Of a DNA stretch of 64,000 nt, positions 38,501 through 51,900 are shown one piece after another. How positions within the stretch are numbered: position 1 is the stretch's first letter; each line of letters opens with the position of its first letter. The stretch spans positions 26,321,514 to 26,385,513 of the forward strand of contig OX453286.1 in NCBI GenBank assembly GCA_949710005.1, written 5' to 3'. Below the pieces are notes generated by a model. It was not told the origin of the DNA, made no database searches, and was given only the letters and a program-made list of their open reading frames with translations. The stretch comes from Ricordea florida (Eukaryota; Cnidaria; Anthozoa; Corallimorpharia; Ricordeidae). A program made the position numbers and the translations under genes.

Positions 38501-39861
38501 AGAAAGTAGATGTGCTGTTTGCAGATTCATCTGGAGAGGAACAACTGTTCGCTAGGTGGTAATTCATCTCATAATTTTAGTAGATAATTTACATTTTAAT
38601 TTACAGAAAAAAACAGAAGGAAATCATGCACCGTGACATGTTTGGATATCTGATGAAACAGGGCTCGTTATTTCATTAACTTCTCCTTTTAGATAAATTC
38701 ATTCGAGAATCTATATCATTAAGTTTTCATTTATTTTACCTTATTTTCGATCCTGCTGGTAGCATTTCCATGGCTATGTTTCAGATTAGGCCGTCATGTT
38801 CTACACTGTCATCGTCATGTTATTTTTAGTTAATAATTAAAATCAAGAGCGAATCATTTTCTCCTGTTAAAATTAACGCTTGAATCATAAGATGTGACCC
38901 CAACTTGTTGTGGTTGTTTTCAGAGGTGCGACAGTGGAAAAGATTGTCGAGATTATCACCAACAACCCGTCGCTTCTCTGGGGAGGATTAAAGCTGCCGC
39001 TTCCATCTTCACGGGGCAAAAAGCACTCACTGCACAAAACGAACAGTTCTGGCTCAAGAGTCACGGCTACAGAGGAGCAGATTATAGACTTCCTGCTGAC
39101 AACTTACAAGAGCTTTGTAAATTCCACTATTCTCATGAGATTGCTGCTTCACCGGTATGTGCCAATTGAATACCCTAATGTAATTATGTAGTTAATTTGC
39201 AGGCAATATTTTGTTAATGTCGCATTTTTAATGTAAACGTGATTTATACTTCGTATCAGTTTTAAAACAAAGACCTAATTATAATAATATTGATAAAATG
39301 ATGACGATAATGATCATGATAATGATAAAAATAGTAATATTAATAATGTGTTCTTCATGAGGAAATAGAAGCAAAGTCATATTATACTGTTTAAATTACT
39401 TCACGTAGGTTTCATGATCCGTGGTTCGGTAAGTACTTTGATGGCAATCCATCGACAGGCCAAATGGAACAGTTCAGTCCATTACCTCTGCTACACATCT
39501 TCCTGATGCGAATATGGACGGCGTGGTTAGGCAAATATCCGGAAGACTTTATTAACAGTCCTACTATGGCGGTAAGTTTGATTTCTACTTTATTTTCTAG
39601 TCTTGCTTAATGCCCCAAATTGTCAAATCCTATATGCACGCAGTCTTCTGTTTACTGTGATCATGTACCGTCGTTCCCAGTAATCTTCGGCATGAATCCA
39701 ATTTTCTCATTTACCTTTTTCCTTTGCACCAAGTTGTTTTGGTCTGGGTCTCTGTCTTTCCCGTTTACCGTCAAATTTATTTTGTTTTTCCTTGTAATTT
39801 CCTCTTGTTATTTCACGGCTTCATGTCCAAGCCGACTTTCATCTTGCTTTCTCCGCAATCC

Positions 39862-39959
<98 letters not shown>

Positions 39960-42900
39960 GTTATGGGAGCAATAATAGGGACCTTTAGATTCTTGGGCGA
40001 GAGTGTACAGCATACGACTTGTTCCAACAGTGAAAGCACGCACACGCGTGATCCAGCATTTTATAACCGAATCAAGTGTGTCAACTTTGACTTTTAAACA
40101 GAGAAACTTAGTTAATAGAAAAGTGCAACTTCTTGGGAATGAGTTTTTTTTTTAATTTGGGTCTGTGGTTTGTTTGAATTTGTTTCACACAGACCGAGTT
40201 GAGTGATGTGTTGATTCCAATGAGACAAGCAGGAGGACCTTACCTGTCATGCGCAAAAAACCTTGAAGACCTCATTCATAGTCTAATGGTAATCAAATGG
40301 TGTATTGATTTCGAAACACAGGAAATTGGGATAATCAAACAAGTTGATAAGTAATGGTAATACGACTGAGTGGAATCCAATTCTGTCTGTAATCATACGA
40401 GTGATTAACAAAATCGGACGACCGCGTAGCGAGAGTCCGATTTGTTTAACCACGAGTATGATTGCTGACCGAATTGGACGACACGAAGTCTTATCACCAA
40501 TTAATCATAACTTTAAAAACATTTGTGATATATAAACTTCTTTTTTGTAGATCAAAACGCATGAAATTCCAAGATTTTTTTTTTGCTGGTAGTGAAAAAA
40601 ATAGCCATTTAAGCGCGCGCGTGCACCGACGCAGCACCAGTTTCTTTAGAAACTACATCCATAAAAAATATTGATTTTGTAGCCCCCTACGAATTGTCGT
40701 ATGGTATCCCCTTTGTAGGAATGAAAAAAAGTTGGAAACCGCAAATAGTATCGCAGCACAGTACTGATCGGTAGCATTCCAGCGTATCGTCACACTATGT
40801 TTAATCCAGCGATAAAATAGTAGTTAGAGAACCACACTGTACAGTTTAACAGTGCCAACAAATTGTCACACTGCATGATTTGATCAAGAGATGAAAAGCC
40901 AGAACCACACTGCATTGCAAGACAAATAGTATCCGGCTCTCAGCAAGAGTTCTCTGTAACTTCCCTTGAGATGGTCCCACCGAATATTTTCGTCTATAGT
41001 TGAACAATCTTGGACCACACCATATGGTTTTCGTACAGAGATAAAAAGATTTGCAATCGGAGAGAAATGTTTCTTATGAGCTCATTCAGTAACCAGGAGG
41101 AATAGTTTATTTTAGTAATTGGTAGATTGTTATTGCATATTATAGGAGAGAGCTGCAAGGAAAGGCTACTCAGATAAATTTCAGGCTAATCACTGTCATC
41201 ATGCAATTCTCTATGAGCAGGTGGGTAACATCGCATAGGTTTGAGCAGTTTCTAGACATTTTCCAAGGAAACCTCTGTAAGTATTTCATTGTACCAACTT
41301 TAGAGTTAAACGTTGGTACGTGGTGCTTGCTCAGACGGCTGGGTAACGGAGAACTGGAGCAAGAAGTACAAAACTTGTAAATTGAACGCTATTTCGATGT
41401 AAAAACGTATTAGGTACGTATGTTAACGTTGTGACACAATAATAAAAAGTTATATTTAAATGGTTCTAAAAATGTCGAGAGTAGATTCCCTAGGGAGTAA
41501 AGTTAACAGATTAGCATTCCATGATTGTTCCTGTTTGTGAAACGCAGAAATACATGCTCGTTATTTCTGCTTAATTGCATGTTTTGGCTTCACCTCTTGT
41601 TGCCCATGTCGCCTTTCTACACCTGCATTGTCTACCCTTCTGTCATTCCATTAAGAGCAAAGGTCATGTCATTGGAAAATATTATTGGAACGATCTCCCT
41701 CTTTCTGTTCGCAACAAACCATCTAAAATCCTATTTAAAAAGGCACTTTACAGATAATATCTTGCTCAATACTAAACTACTTGACTTTTAGTTTTCGTTT
41801 GTGTGTGATTTGTGTTTGTGAGTATTAATGTTTATTATTATTATTATTATTATTATTTATTATTATTATTATTATTTTATGTTGTTATAAATAGTGAGTG
41901 GTCAAGTATTTAAGTTATGTCAAACAAGCAACATGGTCCAAGGGCCTTAATTAGTTCTACTATACTGTGTCCTTCCTCATTCCCATTCTGCCTTGTGTAG
42001 ATATTAATGATGATGTCATCGATTTCTTGTATCAACCTTATCTAAACTTCTGTTGTATTAATAAATAAATGAAATTAAATAAATTAAGACTCGAAAAGGT
42101 GAAACACACGCGACTTTTTAGATCAAATAGTGCAGTCAACCTGGTGGTTCCGCGTGTTAGTAACAGTTTTCAGGACACTGCTGCCCGGATCTTCAATACG
42201 CGGCCTTGAGGGACAAAATTGTGTGTGGATAGCAAATCATTTTCAAAACAGGCTTTTACTTTTTTGAAATCTCGTCTGATTCCGAATGCTTTGTATTATA
42301 ATTATTAATTGTACATTATTATCATAAATTTGTCAGTTTTTAGCGTAGTTTACTTACTTAGTTTATTCGGGTGAAGAGCCATTTTATGGATATACCGTAA
42401 TAAAGCCTTTATTATTATGATTATTATTATTGATACAAATACAACGCAGCCCTGAACTGTAAGATGTTTTCCTTATAACACATCTCACATCTGTTTATTT
42501 TCCACAGTGCCAGAAAGCAATAGTCAGTGGGAAATTGCCGTGTTCTGTAGATGATGCTATTTACCTGTCTTCCCTTCAGCTCTATATTGAGGTTTGTAAG
42601 CTTCCCTCTAAACAGAAGGACTTCTCTGATCAATTACCCCTTGTTTGAAATCCCTATAGAAAAAAAGAGATTTCCAGACATTCCTCCGAGAGAGGAGAAA
42701 AGCTGTTTAGTCGCTCCGGGAGCTTCATGTCAACTGAACTCCCTTTTTCCTTAACATTAGTGAACGCTAGTGGAATGACCTTTGCAAAAGCACTTCCCCC
42801 ACCACACCCCTGTCGACACCATCATTCCAGCTGCCTTGTGACGATTTCCAGTAGGGTGGGATGGGGTCTATGCCTGTCTCAACAATTTTTGAATTTTTTT

Positions 42901-45900
42901 CTTTAAAGGATCTGGCACCTGCTGAGCTGTCTGGGAAACCGTGGTTCTTTCCTTCTTCAAGCAGAGAGAGGTAAGGTTTTGTTTGGACCTTACGAGGTGT
43001 CTATTTAAACCATTCACTCCATTTTTTTTTTTAGTCGTTGAATTCTTGATTTGAACTGTGGTTTATCTCTTTCTTTTAGACTAACTGCATCTCGAATCAA
43101 ACTGAGCCTTAATCCGTCCCTGTACAAAATGAAGAACATTGTAAAGAGGTAAAACTCTACAAATCAAATATCTTTGATCGCTCTTACTGTAAACCCATCG
43201 TACAGTCAGGTTTTAGTATCGTTTTACATTTGTTGTGTTTCTATGCGACACATACAGTAACGCCAATTTCTTACTAGCGTGGTTTTAACGTTTCTATATG
43301 TAGTTCAATTACTGAATTTTAACGTGTGGGTTTATGTTTTCATCTGTGTATGAACCCATGGAGTGTAGCCACTCTAAAAGGAGCTACGCAGCGATAGTTT
43401 GTTTTTAGCGGAGCTCCACAGCGGCTCGAAGAGCCACAGAGCGGAGCCCCATAACTACCGTGCGAGGATAGAAATTGAGAAAACCATGCGTTTGAGTTTT
43501 CATGGTCATCGTGGCTAGCGGCATGGCTCGCGGGCGCGTGCGCCTAGCGACGACGACGACGACGACGACGATGATGTTGCCCCAACATGGCGGCCATAGT
43601 CATCCGGGATATTTAGAAGGTCTTAAACCGAAACGAGGCTTTGTTTTTCGCGCGCTTTTCGCGGCTTGCCGCGGCTACAAAACCTACAGCCAGCAGTCTA
43701 CAGCAGTCTACAATGTTTTGCTGAAGAAACGGATTATTCATAGCTGTTTTGGAGGAAAAATTTTCTTCCTACAAGTTTTCAAGCTTTTTTGGAGGGACAT
43801 AAGCATAAAGCTGAGTGTCTATTTTTCATTTGTGAAAGAGCTGCCTAGCTGCTTTTGATGTTGCTTTAAAACTATTATAATTTTGCTGACCAGGTAATGG
43901 TTCTTCCGTTGAGTCGCGAGCTAGATGTTTTTTTTTTGACGATTTATTTCAGCTATCGAATCTTCTTTAAGTAGTTGCGTACACCAGGCGTATTTAATAA
44001 CTTTAGTGACAGCATTTTCCATTGTGTGAGGGTCTGTGTGAGGAGCTCCGCTTTTAGGCTTGCCTAAATCTATTTAATACTTTTTATTAGTACCTTTTCT
44101 ATCTGTGTATCAAATGATACAGTATGACCATGTATTGAAAAACTATTAAACAGCATTGTGCGTTGCCAAACCACGGTTGTCTTAAATCCACTGCGGGTGG
44201 GTGTTGTAGTTACCAGATATTTGTTACTTTCTGTAGAGTCAAAGTTCATTATGAGCAGTTTATGATGCGAGCCATGACAGAGAGAAACGCCAAGCATAAC
44301 TACATCGACTGTTGCCAAGCAATGGCAGGCTATGGATGTCAGTTTTTCAAGCTTAAGGCAAGAGCTTCACAAACCTTCTTGTTTCTGATGTATATTTTTG
44401 CGCTTTTTAATCTCACTGTTCACAGTGAGATTAGAGTAATTTTTTACTCTTGCCTTTTACCGGAGGCAGCGTGGCCGAGTGGTTAGGGCGCTGGACTTGT
44501 AATCTGGTCAAGGTCCCGGGTTCGATTCCCGTCCTGACCACTACCTGGATATGTAATACGGTAATCCCGAGTTTCATATCCCTAACATCATCGGCCACGC
44601 TTGTAAAATAGCCAACTGGTCTGCCTTCCGCCAGTTGGGATTCTTAGCAAAGAGTTTATGTTGTGTTGTGTTTAATGTAAAAGTGACTCTGAAAAGCCCC
44701 GTGGGGACGAGCCACTATATGTATGTATGTATGTATCTTCAAAGGCAACAATGCAAGGTTTTAGTTTCACAACCTTACACTTATGTTAAGGAAATGTGCT
44801 TGTTCCCTTCTCCTCTAGGAGTTGGCAGGCGTTATCAATTCCAAGGGAGTGATGGTCAGGCGACATTTGGGCATTAGTCCAAAGAAGATTACTCTACTGG
44901 ACGACAGGACAAAGGTTTGGGAAACTGATTGCTAATCTGTAAAGGCGCTTGTAACACACTTCACATGCATTCCATAAAATTGGAGACACGGTAGTGTAGG
45001 AGTCAGCGTGTCGGACTTCAGAGTATCCATGGAGTCCAGAGTTCAAGCCCTGGTGGTGGTACTGTTGTTTCCTTAGACAAGAAACTTAACTACACACTGT
45101 CTCTCCCCACCCAGGTGTATAAATGGGTACCAGCGATATAATGCTGGGGATAACTTGTGTTGTTTCCTTAAACAAGAAACTTAACTCCACACTGTCTCTC
45201 TCCACCCAGGTGTATAAATGGGTACCAGCGATATAATGCTGGGGGTAACTTGTGTTGTTTCCTTAGACAAGCAACTTAACTCCACACTGTCTCTCTCCAC
45301 CCAGGTGTATAAATGGGTACCAGCGATATAATGCTGGGGATAACTTGTGTTGTTTCCTTAAACAAGAAACTTAACTCCACACTGTCTCTCTCCACCCAGG
45401 TGTATAAATGGGTACCAGCGATATAATGCTGGGGGTAACTTGTGTTGTTTCCTTAGACAAGCAACTTAACTCCACACTGTCTCTCTCCACCCAGGTGTAT
45501 AAATGGGTACCAGTGATATATTTCCGGGGATAACTTGTGTTGTTTCCTTAGACAAGAAACTTAACTCCACACTGTCTCTCTCCACCCAGGTGTATAAATG
45601 GGTACCAGTGATAAAATGCTGGGGGTAACTTGTGTTGTTTCCTTTGACAAGAAACTTAACTCCACACTGTCTCTCTCTCCACTCATGTGCGCCTTTACCT
45701 TTCTAAGTATTACGTTCACTTGTTAAGAGGCTAGTCTTCCCCCTTTAGAATGATTATTGTTTTCCTTTTTATTGAGAATTTGAGAATTACTTACAAGGGA
45801 TGTCTTCTGGTATTGCGACAATAGTTTCTTCCAACGTTAGGACGATGTTGCCTACCCTATTAGGTTGTACGGTTATTGGAAGCATTTGTCTTCTAATATT

Positions 45901-48900
45901 GGAACAATATTGCAGGCCTTATCAGTCTCTTATTATAACCATTTTTCTTCTAATATTGGTATGATATTGCATCGCCTGTTATAACTGCCGTCTCTCTAAT
46001 ATCGGTATAATACTGCCTGCTCTATTAGGCTGTCATTGGTACTTGGCAGTTTAAAGACCTTAGGAGGTGGAGGCCAGCCGCTGATGATACCAGGCTTCGA
46101 CTGGAATTCAGTAACGTTTCCTTTGAATTTCTGCTTGAAAACAAAGGGTAAGCAACAAGCGAGATGTTTGCTTATGGATTGTCGGATCTGCCATCTTTGT
46201 CTTCATTAATTGTTTGATTGGTATAAATATCCGACTTTTTTGGCTTTTAAGTTGAGCGTCGGGAGTAATCGAAAAGTTGCTTGCGTAAGTTTTTGTTAGC
46301 TTGGCTTGGCACGGTAATATGGTTTTGTCTTGATTTTAAGAGGACTCTTCTTACTGAAAACTGCTGTGACGCGACTATTTAGAACAATGATTGATTGATT
46401 TGAAGGTAAATCAGCCAATTGACTAATTGATGGATTGATTAATGGTTATCATTAGTGGATAATTACAGCATATGGTTGACAGATTGATTGTTTGGTTAAT
46501 TAAAAAAGAGTGCTAAAAATTTATCAACTTGTTTCTGTTTTGACAGTGGATATAAAGAGATCAATGATGTTCTTCTTCTGTGCACCAAAGTTGATTGGCA
46601 GGTGAGAATATAACTGTTCCAGAATTTCGGTTACGTGCATAAGTTTCTATTCATGATAATCACCCATAAACTTTTCCTGCCTCGCGTCGTAACTCGAGAG
46701 CATGGTAGATCTGTCCCCGGCGTCGTATGTTCGAATTCCAGGTTCCCACCGAGATCAAAGAAATTTTTGCTTTACCTCGTTTGGTTCCTCTTATTCGTAA
46801 TTCTTATTCTAATTCTAGTTCCAAGGGCTAATGCCTATCGTATTTTGTCGCCTTGTATAGTGTAAGGTGAGCAGTGACTGTACATTATTTGACATTAATC
46901 CGCGCTACTGATAAATTTTGTTTTCTCTTTAGATTCTCGCAGGCCAGGACTTTACTCCTTGGAGCAAATACGCTGAGGAAACAGAAATGTGGGGACCAAA
47001 AGCAATAGCAGCTGTTGCCGTCAGGCCCTCACTTTACTCCGACAAGTACGAGAGCGACTCGGGAGTAGTGTCCAGGTTACGTGCCATCTCACTGGCCTCG
47101 TCCGTTCCTGACCAGTACCCAGGGAAAGTAAAGAGGCAAATGTCCTTGTCCGCTAAGCTGTCATCGTCTGCGCCGTACCAACAAGGTGCCTTACAGAAGG
47201 ACGGTCGAGGAAAGATAGTGTCTCCTCCAGAGACAGAACCCATGTTAGCTACCGCTGCAGGTGCGAGCCTAGTATGATTGAGATCGTGTGGTGGCCTAAC
47301 CATCAGATTGCCGCCTAGGACTGCTTGGGATTGCTTCAGATTAAACAATCACGCGATGAACGCGCCGTTTTACACACAACACGCGGTTTATTTCTTTGCT
47401 CACACACACAGAATCATGGGGATAATGATATCGAGGGAATCATGGAATCATGGGTCCGCATTGGGTACATTGAGCCCGTAGAGCCTACTCTATTTGAATA
47501 ATCCATTTTAAACATGCATTCTGAAACGATCAAGGTTTCGGTCTCGGAAAACGTTCCCAGTCGTTTTTAGTTGAACCTTGGTAACTCCGAATATGTAAAT
47601 CCAGATTACCGTGCGTTTTTATTCCAAAGGAAAACTTGGCAGTCCTTGGCCATTCAGCGAACAGATTCACCGGAACTGTAATGGTTTCTCTCCATTCGTT
47701 TTAGACCGTTTCGGTCTAGTTTTGTTCGGCCGGGTTCATAAAGTTGAACAGTTAACGAACCAAAAAGGTCTTCACCCGAAACTAGAGCGAAATGGTTGGA
47801 AACCTATTAAACGTTGATCAGCCAAACCAAGCAAGAACATGTTTAGAACGCGAAATAATTGAAATAAATGAATGCAGTTAGCATTCGTGTGTATGTTGTG
47901 CCCGGCTATGCCTCTATGTGGCGAATTGTACTGCACCCTATTGCACTGTACTGAAGTCTATATGGCTATTTTGTCGTCTATAACTTGACTTATTTGGCTT
48001 CAGGTACTGGAACCTCGGCTGTGTCCTCTGGCAGTCCAGGGAACTTATCGGCAGGGACCCATACATCAGAGGAACTCCTTCTTGGTTCACTTCTGAGCAA
48101 TCCGGGCGCTTCCAAGTGTTCCTGGGAACCTGGTTCGCTTCAAACAACAGACGGAAAAAGACGTTCAAGTAAGAAACAATCGAAAATGTTCTTTTAGAAG
48201 AAATTGCAGATTGTAAAGCACAACTTGTGAACCAAAAAATTTAAAGAAGACCGACAGACTGCCACACAGTGAAATTCGTTAGATTATCGTTGATTGATTC
48301 GCAGTCACCCCAGATTGAGGTAACTAACCCCCCGCAAACATTGTGGAACATGAAAGGGTGCAGATTGGCTTCAAAATTGCTGATGCACAGGAAACTAATT
48401 GAAGCGCCCCTTTCGATAGCACACTATCGCAACCCTTTTTAGAAGTAATTACTTTGAATCGTCGCTGTCGTAATCTGCTCTCGAGTGTTCAGTTTCCAGT
48501 GCTCGACCTTAACTTTTTAAATCGCTGGTCCTTGGACTAGTTGAACTGAAAATTTACTAGTCCTGAGTAAATCTGTGGTAGTCCTGTGGTAGTCTGAACA
48601 TTGCGAGGAACGCATCGAAACAGCGTTTACAAGACGTATATTTTGTTTTCACCTTGTATTATTTTTTAAACATTACAAACTACAAAGTAGTTGCTAGTCC
48701 TGTGACTAGTGGTTCTAAGTTTCTACTAGTCCAGAAGCATTTTGCACTAGTCCAGGACTAGTGGACTACCGCTAAGGTCGAGCACTGGTTTCATCTGAAA
48801 CGCAAGCTATACTTTGACTGAGTTAAGTATTATGGAACCTTTTTACAGATTGTACACTGCGTGTCTCCAACCGTTTTTAGTCATGGATATGCGAAGCGTA

Positions 48901-51900
48901 GAAACGACCATTGCTAGGTGTCAAAATATGCTTTACTCACTCAGATGTAAACTTAGTCGATATATAAATCACCAATATCGATTTTTTCGAAATATGCCAA
49001 TTTGATACTCACTCAGTTGAATATAAATGAATGTGGCAAAGACCAATATCGATTTTTCGACTTTGCGAAGTAATGCAGCAACGTGACAGGTTCAAATATT
49101 CTTCAACTTTTCTTCGTTCCGATGGGATTGATACTCGTTGCAATCGGCATTGTTCGGTAGTGTAGCTGTTTGGAAGACTAAAGGTGTCACTGCGCTATGT
49201 GTGCAGAAAATGAATGCGAAGAGTCTTCGACTCCTCCAGACATTTGCTCATCGATCTGCCAAGCTCACGACTTATAAGAGGTATCTCTGAATCATCACAT
49301 GTCAATTTATTTTGACAACAAAAACTAAGTGCAACTGATTCTCCTTTTTCGGTCAAATATTTGATTTTTGATGTATTGCAAATCATATTGTATAGCCAGG
49401 CTATAAAGCCTTCGTGTTAGACAAAACTCAAGCACGAACTCTTTCCTAAAGGAAAACAACTTAGTACCAGAAAAGAAATGGGTAAATTCTATTTAGTGAC
49501 ACTAATTTATTTTAGTAAAAATCTTCAGGTATGCTAATGCAAATACTGCAATCTGATTGGCTGAGCTACTCCGATGAAGGGCTGACGCTCGAAACGTCAG
49601 CACCTCCCTTTTACCTTACGGTGGTATAACTTACTTTATCAACTCGTTTGATTTACCCAATTTCTCGTGTAAAGTGATACTTCACCTCAGACCAACACAG
49701 TAGCTCAAAATAGTCCCCGCAAGTAGTTTTAACGGTATCCAAGGGTTAAACGTTAGATACCCATGTTTAAAAAGGAATTTAATTATCTTCAAAACCCATT
49801 CAAACATAAACCGTAAAAGCTCTGTTAAGCATCGCGCAGAATTCAGCGACATATCCGGGACTTTTTGCATTGCTTGTAGCGCTAAATTTGAAATCTCGTG
49901 AGTCAAAAGACGCAAAACAATAAAGAAAATGAGCGAAAACGGCGCACCATCGACTGCTTCTTGCCATTTTTATTTTATACAGCGCACTGATCGCTTAGGT
50001 ACACTTGGACTTTTAAAGGAGAGGTATTATGCTTTTATTCCAAACATTTTTCAAAGCTGTTCATCCTGCATTTGGTTTTTCAAACTGATCTTGAAAATGC
50101 TCTAGTTTTACTTGTTATTTGTATGAAATATTTGACTCATTAATATTCCGATTGATAATTTCTCTTAGCGACTTACGTACACTCGGGCATTCTAAGCTCC
50201 CGATCTGATGAAAGGCTGTGCAAAATGTCATGTTTATAGGATGACGACAAGTTTTATCAAAATGGTGATTTATAAAAGTTATACCGAATACCGGAAAAAA
50301 TGGTTGCCTTCGAACTCCCTTGAGTATTTTAACATTTTTATTTGTTACTCTGCCTCCCGCTGACAATAGCATGCTGTCTTGCATAGTGAAGCATTGTTAA
50401 CGTGTTGAAAAACAGCGCGACAAATTTAGAATTCAACAGCGATTCACTTATCATGAAAACCTCGTCCAAATACTTACCGCTCTGTGACTAAAATGGCTTT
50501 CACACAACAAATTCAGCGCGTTGATGGAGTTTCTTTTTCTACGGTAGCAACTGATCACATCAGAGCTCTCATTTTTTGAACGATATATCCACGACTTGTC
50601 TTGTTTTTTTTTTGAACTTAAATTATCGGACCTTTGTCTGCAGGAGAGAGTGAAACCAGTGTAGATGAAGCCGGATCACCAACGGAGAAACAGCCTTTAG
50701 ACCCAAGCGGTACCTTCACTTTCTCGCAGCCTCAAAGATCTTCAACTGGGCGTGGCGTGAATTACATAACAGAGAGCGCTACCTCCTCCCTGGCAAGTGA
50801 TTCACCCAACAGCTCTGGACAAACCACCCCAAACCTACCCCACAGGGGCCCATTTAGCGCATTGTTTCGCGATGAAGAATTACCCAATGTGAACCGCGTG
50901 TTTGGTTTGAGCCCGCAAGGTCAGCTCCTGATATGTCATTGTCCGCCGGATGCTGAGTTGCCAGGATTCGATCGTCGGAATTTTACGTAAGTTGCGTCCT
51001 TCATACAGTGTAGGAGATTCGGAGAACGACATATATAGAGAGGGTATTAAACGGTGGCGAGAAGATATGAATTTCATGTTCGAGTGGCAAGGACAATATC
51101 TCACTCGTTCGCTGCGCTCACTCATGAGATATTGCTCTTGCCACTCGAACATAAAATTCATATCTTCGAGCTAACGTGTTATTGTCTTTTTATTATATAG
51201 ACAAAAACACTTAAAGACGTTCGTTTGCCAGCTTTGCACACAAACTGAATCGCGCAAGGCGTGAATTTACGTCATCGATATTCTCACTAGTGAGAATATG
51301 AAAAATACGCCACTTTGGTCTCGGATATACTTTCGTATCAATTTTATGAGTGGTATAATTCCCAGTAAAACACTTTCGTCTATATAATAAATTGAACTAA
51401 TGAATATGGTATATGTTCAACCAGGTGAATGTTTGAACTATGTATTTTTCAGTGTGTCACAGACAAACCCAGAAAAAGGAAAATCCGAGTCCTCCTACTG
51501 GGCGTGGGAGCAAGGTTGGCGCAGTGATGAGAGCACTCGCCTTCCACGGCCCTAGTGACCCGGGTTCAATTTCCACTATCTTATGTGGGTTGAGCTTGGC
51601 GTTGGTTCTCTCCTTGCTCCGAGGATTTTTCTCCTGGTTCTTCGGTTTTCCTGTCTCAATAAAAACCAATACTTCCAAATTCCAACTCGACCAGGAAATA
51701 AGTGTGCGGAAACAAAGCTTGTAAGGGTCCTCGTGTCTTGTTCTGTGTCTCCCTCAGAATTTTCAGCCACCGTTAATAAACACATTTATGTATTTAAGCC
51801 ATTGAACTGGCATTGACATTCAGATCCCAGCAGTATGTAGGATGTTTGTCCCATGAACCTAGTTTAATTGCCTTGTTTCCAAGAATCTCCTGAAGCTCAG

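Larger units (their letters stand above)
39065..41170 (+). other. REM (RasGEF N-terminal) domain coding segment (exons 15-18)
   Basis: Residues about 1430-1550. [20 protein letters not shown] followed by LMRLLLHRF is the canonical REM opening. [20 protein letters not shown] and a C-terminal helix, LEDLIHSLM, follow. In SOS-type factors the REM packs against and supports the CDC25 domain. Here it is separated from it by about 500 residues, including a FERM module. Confidence 0.9.
41180..46601 (+). other. Talin-like FERM F2-F3 coding segment (exons 18-25)
   Basis: Residues about 1565-1775. The F2 lobe contains [20 protein letters not shown] and SLQLYIE, and a segment resembling the talin KVHY...A.....YG..FF stretch ([12 protein letters not shown], then [12 protein letters not shown]). 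The F3 lobe contains [16 protein letters not shown], then [12 protein letters not shown] and [18 protein letters not shown]. In talin and kindlin F3 binds integrin beta tails. No ubiquitin-like F1 lobe is visible; the REM domain sits directly before F2. Confidence 0.85.
46933..50986 (+). other. Ser/Pro-rich linker between FERM and RasGEF (exons 26-28)
   Basis: Residues about 1776-2050 are largely disordered Ser, Pro, Gly and Thr. They include [11 protein letters not shown] and [17 protein letters not shown], which offer many possible phosphorylation sites. The exon 28 end ([10 protein letters not shown]) leads into the CDC25 domain. Confidence 0.75.

Noticed and set aside
39867..40097. Open frames encoding Cys-Val or His-Thr repeats
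   Set aside because: They are translations of the TG microsatellite, not proteins.
43502..43858. 118-codon ORF as a host gene
   Set aside because: It has no recognisable domain, includes an ACG repeat translated as Thr run, and lies inside a probable repeat in an intron.
44464..44545. Functional tRNA-Thr gene
   Set aside because: The internal promoter boxes and anticodon loop look right, but the acceptor arms do not pair, the T stem has a mismatch, and the sequence continues into a SINE body with a TATG tail.
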